A DNA stretch of 64,000 nt from an uncultured Paracoccaceae bacterium. Its GTDB lineage: Bacteria > Pseudomonadota > Alphaproteobacteria > Rhodobacterales > Rhodobacteraceae. The DNA is taken from NCBI GenBank assembly GCA_947494675.1, contig CANLVP010000002.1:930001-994000 (forward strand). The letters are read 5' to 3'. The notes under the pieces were generated by a model that worked only from the letters and a program-made list of their open reading frames with translations, had not been told where the DNA came from and ran no database searches. Positions 16,893-25,850 of the stretch are shown in pieces (the stretch's first letter is position 1; every line of letters starts with the position of its first letter). Both the position numbers and the translations under genes were made by a program.

Positions 16893-17678
16893 TCAGGACC
16901 AAACACGCCCGACTTGCTGGGCCAGCGAAGGCATCGCGATGTCGATCTTTTCGCCCAAGGCTGAAACCGCAGACTTCAGATTATTCGCGATGTCAGGGAT
17001 CGTGTTGCGCAGGGTGGCGGTGTCCAACATCGCAAGCGTGATCGCAGCAACAGGGGTCAGCGGCGCGCCGATCCTGACCGGGGCAGACAACTCCAGTACG
17101 GTTTGAACTTCCGGATTGGGGGACTGGACATATCCATCCCTATCGAACCGCTCCAAGAGCGTCCCAAGATGATCCCGTTCACGCCGTTCCAGACCGGGTA
17201 TCTCTGCATGCAAGCGGCCCGCCAGAAGGCAAGCCGCCGTTCCGGACCCGGCAAGCACGGATCGAAATCCAACCTGCAACGACAGACCATAGCTTTTGGC
17301 CGCATCCATATTGGCAATGACCAGCATCTGCGCATCATCAATGACACACAGATGATTGGAAACGCCGGTCTCTTCCGACAGTTGCTTCAGGTAGGGATTG
17401 GCGATTTCGGCAAGGCGGCTGTTAAAAGATCGCGGTGCCCCCAGAACCGACATCCGGTCGGTCAGCGCATAGCTGTCGCCATCGAGCCGCTGAATGAAAC
17501 CGCGTTCTTCCAAAACGATCATCATCCGGAAGATTTCGCTTTTTGAACGACCAATGCCAAGTGCGATTTCCGAAAGCGTTGGGGTGAAATCGGTCAGCGA
17601 CAGAAACTCCAAGATATCCAGCCCTTTTTCCAGGGCCGGTGCGGAGTATTTCTGCAGTTTTCCTTCGTTCTTTGTCAC
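16893..17678 (-). CDS. IclR-family transcriptional regulator
   Basis: 261 residues. An N-terminal winged helix-turn-helix (about 14-75: ALEKGLDILEFLS, then LSEIALGIGRSKSEIFRMM) is followed by the IclR effector domain (about 90-255). The start read here is a GTG at 17678 with no convincing Shine-Dalgarno site, so the exact N-terminus is uncertain. It is the last gene after the sugar ABC operon on the same strand, separated from the binding protein by 85 bases and a hairpin, and probably controls that operon in response to the imported sugar or a metabolite. Confidence 0.88.
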   Translation of the reverse strand: MTKNEGKLQKYSAPALEKGLDILEFLSLTDFTPTLSEIALGIGRSKSEIFRMMIVLEERGFIQRLDGDSYALTDRMSVLGAPRSFNSRLAEIANPYLKQLSEETGVSNHLCVIDDAQMLVIANMDAAKSYGLSLQVGFRSVLAGSGTAACLLAGRLHAEIPGLERRERDHLGTLLERFDRDGYVQSPNPEVQTVLELSAPVRIGAPLTPVAAITLAMLDTATLRNTIPDIANNLKSAVSALGEKIDIAMPSLAQQVGRVWS

Positions 17679-17725
17679 GCGGCGTTTCTAACCAACTTAG
17701 TCCATTGTGAGAAAGCAAATTGCGA

Positions 17726-17753
17726 AGATGGCCGGGAACATGCCCGGCCATCT
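17726..17753 (-). terminator. Hairpin terminator after the sugar-binding protein gene
   Basis: An 11-bp perfect inverted repeat (17726-17736 with 17743-17753) and a 6-base loop, between the binding-protein stop and the IclR start. The T tract on the minus-strand side is weak, so it may be a partial terminator that lowers iclR expression. Confidence 0.65.
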
Positions 17754-17763
17754 CCATGTGTTT

Positions 17764-18723
17764 CTACCGCAATCCGTTGCGGACCAGAATGTCTTCTGCG
17801 TTTTCTGGTGTGATCGCCTCTGTGCCCATCACAACCTCACGCGGCACCTCTTCACCGGCGAGGTGTTTCAGCGCCTGACGCAGACCTTCGGCACCCGGCG
17901 TCGGGTACAGGAATGTCGCCGCCAGTTCACCATTTGCGACCCAGGTCACACCCTCGTCCGGTAGCCCGTCAACGCCGATGAAAATGATGTCATCTGCGCG
18001 GCCCGCGTCCTTGGCGGCAAGGTATGCGCCATAGGCCATCGGATCATTGTGACCATAGACCATGTCGATATCTTCATAGTTGCGCAGCGCCGTGGACATG
18101 ATGTCGTAAGCCTGATCCTGCTTCCAATCGCCCGACTGACGATCCAGCAGGAAGGTGACACCTTCTTCCCCTTCGAATGCTGCATGGAATGGGTCAGAGC
18201 GTTCAAATGTCGCTTGCACGCCCAGCCCGCCAAAGATCTCGACGATATTACCCTGTGCGTTGCCCTTGCCGCCAAGCAGCTCAAGCGCGTATTCGCCAGC
18301 GGCAACTCCGATCAGGGAATTGTCGCCGCCCACCCACTGCACGAACTTGTCAGTGTCGACGTTGCGGTCAAGCACGAACACCGGAATACCGGCATCTGTC
18401 GCTTGCTCCACAACGCCCGTCAGGCCCGCAGATTCCTTGGGAGAGATCAGAATTGCATCGACTTCCTGACGTATGAAATTTTCAACGTCGGCCACTTGTT
18501 TCTCGGTGCGGTCATTTGCATCCGAAATCAGCAATTCGACATTTTCATGCAGTTCAGCTTCGGCGCGCAGGTCCTTGTTGAACTGGACACGCCAGGGTTC
18601 AACAGTTGTGACCTGACTAAAGCCAATCACATAATCCTCGGCGAATGCAGCCGTCGCCGTAAGTGCAGATGATGTCAGCAGACTTACTGCGAGTACGGTC
18701 TTGCCAAAAGTTCTTCTTTCCAC
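17764..18723 (-). CDS. Periplasmic sugar-binding protein of an ABC importer (RbsB type)
   Basis: 319 residues. A signal peptide (KTVLAVSLLTSSALTATAAFA, cleaved near AFA/EDY) precedes a type-1 periplasmic fold with IGFSQVTTVEPWRVQF, AILISPKESAGLTG, PVFVLDRNVDTD and YGHNDPMAYGA. I chose the GTG at 18723 because GGAGGA lies five bases before it; an ATG 18 bases earlier has no such site. It captures a sugar or cyclitol for the permease and ATPase encoded upstream. It is the last transporter gene of the operon, behind a hairpin, which is unusual for this family. Substrate unknown. Confidence 0.9.
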   Translation of the reverse strand: MERRTFGKTVLAVSLLTSSALTATAAFAEDYVIGFSQVTTVEPWRVQFNKDLRAEAELHENVELLISDANDRTEKQVADVENFIRQEVDAILISPKESAGLTGVVEQATDAGIPVFVLDRNVDTDKFVQWVGGDNSLIGVAAGEYALELLGGKGNAQGNIVEIFGGLGVQATFERSDPFHAAFEGEEGVTFLLDRQSGDWKQDQAYDIMSTALRNYEDIDMVYGHNDPMAYGAYLAAKDAGRADDIIFIGVDGLPDEGVTWVANGELAATFLYPTPGAEGLRQALKHLAGEEVPREVVMGTEAITPENAEDILVRNGLR

Positions 18724-18772
18724 GAGATTCCTCCCTGTCATGGATGCAGCAGGATTGCTGCGTTTAGTGATT

Positions 18773-18813
18773 GCTCCGGTCCTTGATGCCGTCCAAAGCG
18801 ATAGGACCGGAGC
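18773..18813 (-). other. Intercistronic hairpin between permease and binding-protein genes
   Basis: Perfect 10-bp arms, GCTCCGGTCC (18773-18782) and GGACCGGAGC (18804-18813), enclose a 21-base loop in the 93-base gap. There is no T tract, so it is more likely an mRNA-processing or stabilising element for the downstream binding-protein message than a terminator. Confidence 0.55.
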
Positions 18814-18816
18814 GCT

Positions 18817-20091
18817 TCATTGCCTGCTCAGTTTGTATTTGAGCCAGGCGAATGTTCCGTCAAAGCGACCCTCTTGCAGAAGAACCGCCGCCACAATGAT
18901 GATCCCCTTCAAGATAAGCTGGGTGTTGCTGTCGATATTGTTGAGCTGCAGGATGTTGCTCAGGAACCCAAAGATCAGCACGCCTACCAGCGTGCCCATG
19001 ATTGCGCCGCGTCCGCCCATCAGGCTGGTGCCGCCAATGACCACGGCGGCAATCGCATCAAGCTCCAACCCGATCCCGGCATCGGGTTTGCCTTGCCGGA
19101 ACTGGGCCACGTAAAGCACCCCGGCAAGCGCAGATAACGCGCCCGCGATTGAGTATGTCGTGATCTTGATCCGGCCCACGTCGATCCCTGCCAGACGCGC
19201 GGCCTCTTCATTGCCACCGATGGCGAGCAAGTAACTGCCAAACGTGGTCAGTCGCGTCAGCATAAAAAAGATAAGAAGTACGACCAGAAAGATGACACCG
19301 GGAACCGGCAGGAACCCCCACAACAGCATCCGCAAAACCTCGAATGTTTCCGTCGCATTGCTGCCGGTATAGACCGGATGGACCGCCGTATCCTGCCCGG
19401 CAATGACCCGGGCCAAGCCAAGCGCGCCAACCATCATCGCCAGCGTCACGATGAAGGGCTGCAACCGCCCGTAGACAATAATCGCACCGTTCATCGCGCC
19501 CATGACCGCGCCAACGCATGGGACCGCTACCAACACGGCCAGCACGCCGAACTTCGCGCCAATCTGTGACGCGAGCCAGATCATCAAAACGCCAGCGACG
19601 GCCGCAGCGATCCCACCAGCCAGCCACTTGGACTGCGTGTCAGGCTTGTCCCGGGTCGTTGACCTTGCGCGGTTCTTGAGGATGAACAGCACCAGTGCAA
19701 AGATGCAGAACCCGATCACAAACCCGGTCGCGGGCACGGCAAACGTACTCGCCGCCGTCCATCCGCTTTGTGTCAGCAGCATCGCGCAAATCACGGTGCC
19801 AAGCGCCATCAGCGACCCAACCGACAGATCAATCCCGGCAATGAAAATCACCATTGTCATGCCCACGGCGACAATCCCGGTCACCGAAACCTGCCGCAAC
19901 ACATCCGTCAGATTGCCGATCGACAGAAAGATGTTGTTCCCCTTCGAGGTCAGCGGCGATGTCAGCGCGCCGAACGCCAGCAAGACGATCAAACCCCAGT
20001 AAAGCTTGGTTCTGGCCAACACGCGCAAGGCGATCCCGGGTCGGGACGACTTGGATGCCGGTTCTCTGGATGTCGCGTCTGTTGCGCTCAT
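18817..20091 (-). CDS. Sugar ABC transporter permease (RbsC/XylH type, long form)
   Basis: 424 residues with about ten membrane helices; BPD_transp_2 family. Typical stretches are GMTMVIFIAGIDLSVGSLMALG in the first half and AAVVIGGTSLMGGRGAIMGTLVG in the second. It is about 100 residues longer than RbsC because of an extra hydrophobic segment around residues 120-190, as in XylH-like permeases. The ATG at 20091 has AGGTG five bases upstream; an alternative ATG directly abuts the ATPase stop 33 bases earlier. Forms the membrane channel of the importer. Confidence 0.9.
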   Translation of the reverse strand: MSATDATSREPASKSSRPGIALRVLARTKLYWGLIVLLAFGALTSPLTSKGNNIFLSIGNLTDVLRQVSVTGIVAVGMTMVIFIAGIDLSVGSLMALGTVICAMLLTQSGWTAASTFAVPATGFVIGFCIFALVLFILKNRARSTTRDKPDTQSKWLAGGIAAAVAGVLMIWLASQIGAKFGVLAVLVAVPCVGAVMGAMNGAIIVYGRLQPFIVTLAMMVGALGLARVIAGQDTAVHPVYTGSNATETFEVLRMLLWGFLPVPGVIFLVVLLIFFMLTRLTTFGSYLLAIGGNEEAARLAGIDVGRIKITTYSIAGALSALAGVLYVAQFRQGKPDAGIGLELDAIAAVVIGGTSLMGGRGAIMGTLVGVLIFGFLSNILQLNNIDSNTQLILKGIIIVAAVLLQEGRFDGTFAWLKYKLSRQ

Positions 20092-20124
20092 TTGGTCACC
20101 TGTGTCCTTCTGCGGTCCGGTCAT

Positions 20125-21675
20125 TCAAAACCGCATCGCGAGTTCCTTGATTGCATCCACCGACATCTCATCTGCGCTCAACTCGCCCGTAACCCGCCCT
20201 TCGCAAAGCACGATGATCCGGTCACAAACGGCGAGGTATTCGGGAATTTCGGAGCTGACGAACAAGACAGAAAGCCCACTATCCGCAAGCGCGCCGATGA
20301 GCTCGTAGATTTCTTCCTTGGCACCGACATCAATGCCGCGCGTTGGCTCGTCCAACAGCAAAACCTGCGGCTGCGTCGCCAGCCACTTCCCCAAAACAAC
20401 CTTTTGCTGATTACCGCCGCTGAGCCGCCCAACCACATGGTTCGGTCCCCGCGCGACAATGCGCAGTTTCTCGATGGCGCTGGCCGCCTCTGCCGTTTCC
20501 ATGCGCGGCGACAAAAGCCCGTACCGGGTTTTCAGGGGCAAAAGGGGCAGTGCGACATTGTCGCGAATGCTGCGTTCCAGCAAAAGCCCGTTGCCCTTGC
20601 GGTCCTCGGTAATCAGCGCCAGCCCCGCTGCGACGCCCTCCGCCGGGGTGGCGGGCCAAAGGCGCTCACCATTCAACGTCATGTGACCTGCGTCAGGCAG
20701 GCTTCGCGCGCCAAAAAGGCTTTCCAGCAGTTCCGTGCGCCCTGCCCCCAACAATCCGCCGATGCCCAGAACCTCACCTTTGCGCAGTTCAAATGACACA
20801 TCATCCAGCACCGCGCGGCTGCCCTGCTTCAGCGTCATATTCTCAACCTGCAGCACGACGTCCGGGCTGGGGTGGGTTTTTCGCTCGACTTTGACGATCT
20901 CAACCGACCGCCCAACCATCATCTCGACCAGCTCACTCGGGCTTGTCTCGGACACCAGCTTGGACCCGATCATGTCGCCATCCCGCAGAACCGTCACCCG
21001 ATCCGAAATTTCGAAAATTTCATCCATCCGGTGGGAAATGTAGATGACCGCAACGCCCTGAAACGCGAGGTCGCGAATGACCTCCATCAGGATATCAGAT
21101 TCCGTCTGTGACAGGGCCGATGTCGGCTCATCCATGATCAGAACACGGGCATCCATCAGCAGGGCGCGCGCGATTTCAACAAGCTGTTGCTCGCCCACAC
21201 GTAGGTCTTTTACCGGCTTGTCCACGTCCAGTGTGAAGCCGAACCGCGACAAGACGGATTTCGCCTGCTTCCGCAGGCTCTTGCGATCAACAAAGATCCC
21301 GTTGCGCAGCGGCTCATGCCCCAGCATGACGTTTTCGGCCACCGTCATTTCGGGCACCAGGCTGAGTTCCTGATGCATGATGACAATGCCATTGGCCTCG
21401 GCATCTCGGGGGGAAGCAAGTGTCAAAGGCTGACCGTCGATCTTCATGGTGCCTGTGGTCGGTTCCTGCACGCCGCTGATAATCTTGACGAGCGTACTTT
21501 TGCCCGCCCCATTTTCCCCCATAAGCGTGTGGATTTCGCCGCCAACGATACGGATGGAAACACCGCGCAACACCGACACGCCCGAAAAGGACATGCCGAT
21601 ATCGAACAGGTCCATATCGACCTGACTTTCAGCCGGTCTGGCTGTCACCCGATCTGCGGATGGCGTTGCGAACAT
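20125..21675 (-). CDS. Sugar ABC transporter ATP-binding protein (RbsA/XylG type, double cassette)
   Basis: 516 residues with two nucleotide-binding domains. The first has Walker A GENGAGKSTLVK, signature LRVGEQQLVEIARAL and Walker B VLIMDEPTSALS. The second has a degenerate A loop (GLLGAGRTELLE), signature RLSGGNQQKVVLGKWL and Walker B VLLLDEPTRGIDVG. This asymmetry is normal for the family. The start used is the ATG at 21675; a GTG 12 bases earlier is also possible. First gene of the ATPase-permease-binding protein-IclR operon, so its promoter lies just upstream of 21675. Confidence 0.92.
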   Translation of the reverse strand: MFATPSADRVTARPAESQVDMDLFDIGMSFSGVSVLRGVSIRIVGGEIHTLMGENGAGKSTLVKIISGVQEPTTGTMKIDGQPLTLASPRDAEANGIVIMHQELSLVPEMTVAENVMLGHEPLRNGIFVDRKSLRKQAKSVLSRFGFTLDVDKPVKDLRVGEQQLVEIARALLMDARVLIMDEPTSALSQTESDILMEVIRDLAFQGVAVIYISHRMDEIFEISDRVTVLRDGDMIGSKLVSETSPSELVEMMVGRSVEIVKVERKTHPSPDVVLQVENMTLKQGSRAVLDDVSFELRKGEVLGIGGLLGAGRTELLESLFGARSLPDAGHMTLNGERLWPATPAEGVAAGLALITEDRKGNGLLLERSIRDNVALPLLPLKTRYGLLSPRMETAEAASAIEKLRIVARGPNHVVGRLSGGNQQKVVLGKWLATQPQVLLLDEPTRGIDVGAKEEIYELIGALADSGLSVLFVSSEIPEYLAVCDRIIVLCEGRVTGELSADEMSVDAIKELAMRF

Positions 21676-22607
21676 GGTCCCTCCCACAGCGCCTCCCCGC
21701 GCTGTCGTTTCATATATAAAACGATTTCACAGATGAGGTTCGCTTGTCAATAGGCTGTCTGATTACAGGGCACTGACCGCGTAACCGCTGAACCTAAAGA
21801 AAGAGCGGCCCGTACGCGATTGAATTTAATCAATTTAATCCTCGCTGCTAAAGTGTTGCCCAAGGCGTTCCGGAGAATGTTCTATGTGTCTCGCCTCGGC
21901 ACCAACCCCATCGCGCCGGACCGATGGTCCAAGGCGATGTCTGCTGAAACCTGCATGAAAACAGCCCACTCCGGCGGAAAACATGCCCACAACATGCGTC
22001 TTCTGCTGCCAATCGAAAAATCCGAGACGCAAGAGGAACCAAGCCCCATTCTGTCTGAAACTTTGGAAGCTTTAGCTCCAGAAATCTATCCGAACGCATG
22101 TCACAGCGCTACGGCAATTGCCCTCAATTCCCCTGTCCAATGGCCACACGCGCCACCAAATCTCTCAGACATTCAGATACCCGAAATTTGTGCCGTCGAA
22201 GCGTAGGCTCACAGTATGCGAGGCTCGACCAAGATCTTCGCAAGGACATCAGGCGCAGAGCGAGGCGGTTCGAATTTCGCTCCTCAGACTGGTTTTCAAC
22301 GACCGCAGCAGCAAGGCTGGGTGTCTAACGTCTAGTCTGCGGAACGAAGCGGGCATTGGTCCCGACTTTTCCAAAATCCGCGTCCGTTTGGTTGACCTCG
22401 CAGTAGGAAGCTTCAACCACTCCCCAATCGCTTTTCTCTATCAGCCAACGCGTGGATCTGCGGCAGGAGATCACGACAGAAACGGTGCGCAACTGCTATC
22501 TCTTGAATTGGCCGTAAATCGTGCAGTTGAATGCACTTTGAGTCTGAAGGACTATGCGTTCAAGATAGTTCTTAACGGGGCAAGGTCAGTACTCGTCGAT
22601 TTTCGGA
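21676..22607. other. Non-coding stretch upstream of the sugar ABC operon
   Basis: About 930 bases without a convincing gene. Open frames on both strands lack ribosome-binding sites and recognisable domains. The left end must hold the ABC operon promoter; the right end follows the dehydrogenase stop. The sequence at about 22320-22590 has the look of decayed intergenic sequence, with a CGGAACGAAGCGGGCATTGG stretch loosely like the dispersed repeat noted elsewhere. No terminator or tRNA was seen. Confidence 0.5.
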
Positions 22608-23486
22608 TCAGGCCTTCAGCTTGAGAAAGTAATCGAAAATCTCTGGCACATTTCCGTCGCCCATACCCGCATCTACAGCAGCCTGAAGGGCTGTAGATGT
22701 GCCCTCTGCGATCTCGGCACGGGTACCCAGGTTCTCGACCATTTTTAGGAAATAACCGACGTCCTTGTTCGCGTTCGAAATCGAGAAGCCAAGATCGCTG
22801 ATGCCATCGACGGCATATTTCTTGCAAAACTGCATGAAGGGAGAATTCGAGGGGCCCGCCGACATGATGTCAAACAACTGCTGACGCTCAATCCCGGCAC
22901 GGTCTGCCACAGCAAAGGCCTGAGACATGGCGCAAACCGTTGTCATGCCCATGAAGTTGTTGATGAGTTTTGTCGTGTGTCCGGCCCCAAGTGCGCCGAC
23001 GTAAAAGACGTTTTCGCCCTGTACATCAAGGACAGGTTTGACCTTTTCAAATGTCGCCGTGTCACCCGCCGCCATAATATTGAGAAGGCCATCTTTGGCA
23101 TGCGCTGGCGTGCGGCCCAGCGGGGCGTCGATCATGCCAGCACCTTTCTTGGCAAGATCTGCTCCGATCTTCTGTGTTGAGGCCGGGATTGACGTCCCAT
23201 AATCAATCACGACCGCACCTTGTTTGATCCCGGCTAGAATTCCGTTGTCGCCATAGATCAGGCTTTCAACCACTTCTGACGTCGTGACGCATAACATTAC
23301 GATATCACTTGCCGCAGCGAGCTCTTTGGGTGAACTGACTTCGGTCGCGCCTCGCCCGACAACGGTCGAGACGGCGTCTCGGTTACGCCCCATCACAACA
23401 AGATCGAAGCCATTATCTTGCAAGCACGCGGCCATGTTGCCCCCCATGAGGCCAAGACCAATGAATCCAATTACGGGCTTTGTCAT
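22608..23486 (-). CDS. NAD(P)-dependent beta-hydroxyacid dehydrogenase (HIBADH/YihU-like)
   Basis: 292 residues. The N-terminal Rossmann motif is IGFIGLGLMGGNMA. The substrate loop is DAPLGRTPAHAKDG, and the catalytic Lys lies in GHTTKLINNFMG. The GRT variant of the substrate loop, rather than the DAPVSGG of 3-hydroxyisobutyrate dehydrogenase, is shared with sulfolactaldehyde reductase YihU and some hydroxybutyrate dehydrogenases. It therefore probably interconverts a short aldehyde acid and its hydroxyacid. It overlaps the HbpS-like gene by four bases and is the last gene of the TRAP operon, so the substrate is likely derived from the imported acid. Confidence 0.85.
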   Translation of the reverse strand: MTKPVIGFIGLGLMGGNMAACLQDNGFDLVVMGRNRDAVSTVVGRGATEVSSPKELAAASDIVMLCVTTSEVVESLIYGDNGILAGIKQGAVVIDYGTSIPASTQKIGADLAKKGAGMIDAPLGRTPAHAKDGLLNIMAAGDTATFEKVKPVLDVQGENVFYVGALGAGHTTKLINNFMGMTTVCAMSQAFAVADRAGIERQQLFDIMSAGPSNSPFMQFCKKYAVDGISDLGFSISNANKDVGYFLKMVENLGTRAEIAEGTSTALQAAVDAGMGDGNVPEIFDYFLKLKA

Positions 23487-23935
23487 AAGACACTCCTGAC
23501 AAGATGGTTTGTATTCGCCTTTTTAACGAATTTTTGAAGACCTGCACCTGCTACTTCGAGATCTTGTGCTGGTGTTCCGGTACTTACGGCATTGCTTTCG
23601 ACGATGTCCCCGGCAATCAGCACAGGACGGCCGTCTACGATTGTGAACGTCCTCTCGTCCGGGGTGGGCACGATGCCATAAGCTGGCCGATCCGGTTGGT
23701 TGGCTTCAGCCAACGCATCAATTCCATGTCTTATGCCAGCAGCGGTGAAGCTTTTATCGTTCGTAGCGTTCATACTTCGGACCTTTGCGCCATCCATACC
23801 TGAGAACGCGATGAGGTTTCCGCTTTCGTCAGAATCCGCGAAAAGCGTTGATACGCCCATTTCGATTAGCTTCGCAGGCACAACGGCCAGCAGCACTTCT
23901 GCATCGTCGAGGCTCAGACGCTTTATCGGCAGCAA
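23483..23935 (-). CDS. HbpS/GlcG-like (DUF336) small protein
   Basis: 150 residues. The GlcG/HbpS fold is indicated by LSLDDAEVLLA at the N-terminus, IAFSGMDGAKVRSMNATNDKSFTAA in the middle and RPVLIAGDIV-AVSTGTPAQDLEVA at the end. The start chosen is a TTG at 23935 with AAGGAG six bases before it; an ATG 21 bases earlier lacks a site. The family includes haem-degrading HbpS and proteins of glycolate and diol operons with unclear function. It is encoded between dctM and the dehydrogenase and coupled to the latter, pointing to a catabolic accessory role. Confidence 0.8.
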   Translation of the reverse strand: MLPIKRLSLDDAEVLLAVVPAKLIEMGVSTLFADSDESGNLIAFSGMDGAKVRSMNATNDKSFTAAGIRHGIDALAEANQPDRPAYGIVPTPDERTFTIVDGRPVLIAGDIVESNAVSTGTPAQDLEVAGAGLQKFVKKANTNHLVRSVL

Positions 23936-23977
23936 CGAAGTCTCCTTGCTTCGCATTGAGGGAACGACATCTGCATT

Positions 23978-25288
23978 CTATGAAACCGACTTTGGCATGA
24001 GCAATCTTGGCAGCCACAGTGCAATCTCTGGGAACAAGATCACAAGCAACAAGATCAACAACATCGGCAGCAAGATGATCGCGACATCGCGCATCACTTG
24101 CACAACGTTCAGCCCCCCGATGGATGCAGAAATCAGCAAGCACAGGCCATAGGGCGGAGTCACGAGCCCGAAGGCAAGCGAGATAATCCCGATGATGGCA
24201 AACACCGTTGGGTGGATATCAGCCGCCTGCGCCACTGGAAGAAGGACCGTTCCAAGGATGATAATTGTCGGGATCGCGTCAATGAACAGCCCGAAAAACA
24301 AAAACAACCCCGCGATGATCAATGCAGTGCCAAATGGCCCGAGTTGAAGTTCGACGATAAGCCCCACAATCAATGCAGGGACTTTATAGTAGGCCAACAA
24401 CCACCCAAAGGCCGATGCCGTTCCAATTGCAAACAGCGAAATCGATGCAAAGCGCCCGGTGTCATAGAAGATGTGCCCAAGGTCTTTGACCGTCACGGTG
24501 CGATAGACGAACATGCCCAATATGAGGGAATACCCTGCTGCAATGATCGCGCTTTCCGTGGGGGTCACAATGCCGCCCACAATTCCGCCGACGACCAAGA
24601 TCGGCGTAAGCAGGGCAAGAAATGCCGCGCGAAAAGCCTTCCAAAGTTCACAAAGTGTCGGTGTCCCAATTGTCGGGTATCCGTAAACCTTTGCATAGCC
24701 GTAGACTGTGGCCATCAGCGCAAGCCCAATCATCAGACCCGGAGTGGCGCCAGCTAAGAACAGAGCCCCGACCGAAGTTTGCATGACCCCGCCCCAAACG
24801 ATCATCAAAATCGACGGCGGGATAATGACACCCATGACCGACGAACAGGCCGTGATCGCAACGGCGAACCGCGGATCGTAGCCTTCTTTGACCATTGCCG
24901 GGATCAAGATCTTGCCGCAGCCTGCCGCATCAGCGGTTGATGAACCCGAGATACCTGCAAACAGCATCGAAACCGCGACATTCACGTGCCCCAATCCGCC
25001 AGGCATCCAACCCGTCAGTACCCGTGACAGGTCGATAAGCTTTTCAGTAATCTTGCCGGAATTCATAAGATTGGCCGCCAACAAGAAGAACGGCACAGCC
25101 AATAAGATGAACGAGTTATACGACTGGAACATGCGGTCCAGCAAAATGAATGGCGTCAGTCGTAGGTCCAGCACCACAATCGGGATCGTCGCAAGCCCAA
25201 GCGCGAAAGCCACCGGGATGCGCAGAAGGATAAGGAGGATGAACCCTCCAACAAGAATGGTGCAGGCTAAGCCCGTAGCAATAATCAT
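23978..25288 (-). CDS. dctM: TRAP transporter large permease
   Basis: 436 residues with about 12 membrane helices. DctM signature segments include PFFLLAANLMNSGKITEKLIDLS, the VAVSMLFAGISGSSTADAAG loop and VMGVIIPPSILMIVWG. It is the ion-driven transport channel working with DctQ and the periplasmic DctP. Its ATG overlaps the dctQ stop by four bases. Confidence 0.95.
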   Translation of the reverse strand: MIIATGLACTILVGGFILLILLRIPVAFALGLATIPIVVLDLRLTPFILLDRMFQSYNSFILLAVPFFLLAANLMNSGKITEKLIDLSRVLTGWMPGGLGHVNVAVSMLFAGISGSSTADAAGCGKILIPAMVKEGYDPRFAVAITACSSVMGVIIPPSILMIVWGGVMQTSVGALFLAGATPGLMIGLALMATVYGYAKVYGYPTIGTPTLCELWKAFRAAFLALLTPILVVGGIVGGIVTPTESAIIAAGYSLILGMFVYRTVTVKDLGHIFYDTGRFASISLFAIGTASAFGWLLAYYKVPALIVGLIVELQLGPFGTALIIAGLFLFFGLFIDAIPTIIILGTVLLPVAQAADIHPTVFAIIGIISLAFGLVTPPYGLCLLISASIGGLNVVQVMRDVAIILLPMLLILLLVILFPEIALWLPRLLMPKSVS

Positions 25289-25815
25289 AAGGCTTCTTTC
25301 CTGGCGGTTCGGTAGGCGTCAACCGCTTGGAGCAACCGAAACCCGGCGAACAAGGTCCAAAGCACGCCCGCAACCGGAACCGAGATATGCGTGACCAACA
25401 TATTCGCACGCATCATTGGTGAATTTTGAATTGCGCCAAACTTGGCGTATTCGATCCCATAGATTGCGAAAAGAATGGCAAATCCGGAGATCATCACCAA
25501 AACGAAACCATCTTGCAAAAGCTTGAGGAAGGGTCGTTTTGCATCGGGTATCACGCGGACATCAAAATGCGTTCCCTCCCATACAGCGATTGTCGACCCG
25601 ATCATGACGGTCCAAACAAAAATGAAAGTCGCGAGCTCTTCGGTCCAAAGGTAGACCGGGATGACGCCTGTGTAGCGGGCAATAACTTGCATCCCCACCG
25701 GGATAGCGAGTGCAGCGATCAGAACGCCCAAAAGCAGGCGCAATCCGTTGCAGAAGCCGTCAAGAACGCGTTCGACCATAAAACATGCCAATTCTGTGTG
25801 GGTGTTCACCGGCAC
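25285..25815 (-). CDS. dctQ: TRAP transporter small permease
   Basis: 176 residues with four membrane helices. The DctQ signature is visible in the YLWTEELATFIFVWTVMIGS stretch, with WEGTHFDVR after it. The GTG at 25815 gives the longest product; an ATG at 25779 (MVERVLDG) would also fit the family and neither has a good ribosome-binding site. It lies 35 bases after dctP and overlaps dctM. Confidence 0.92.
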   Translation of the reverse strand: MPVNTHTELACFMVERVLDGFCNGLRLLLGVLIAALAIPVGMQVIARYTGVIPVYLWTEELATFIFVWTVMIGSTIAVWEGTHFDVRVIPDAKRPFLKLLQDGFVLVMISGFAILFAIYGIEYAKFGAIQNSPMMRANMLVTHISVPVAGVLWTLFAGFRLLQAVDAYRTARKEAL

Positions 25816-25850
25816 GATATCCGCGCCGGTGAAACAATGCCAAGAGTGGC

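Noticed and set aside
21820-22206. Plus-strand 128-codon frame in the gap before the sugar ABC operon
   Set aside because: TTG start, no Shine-Dalgarno sequence, low-complexity Pro/Ala/His composition, no family.
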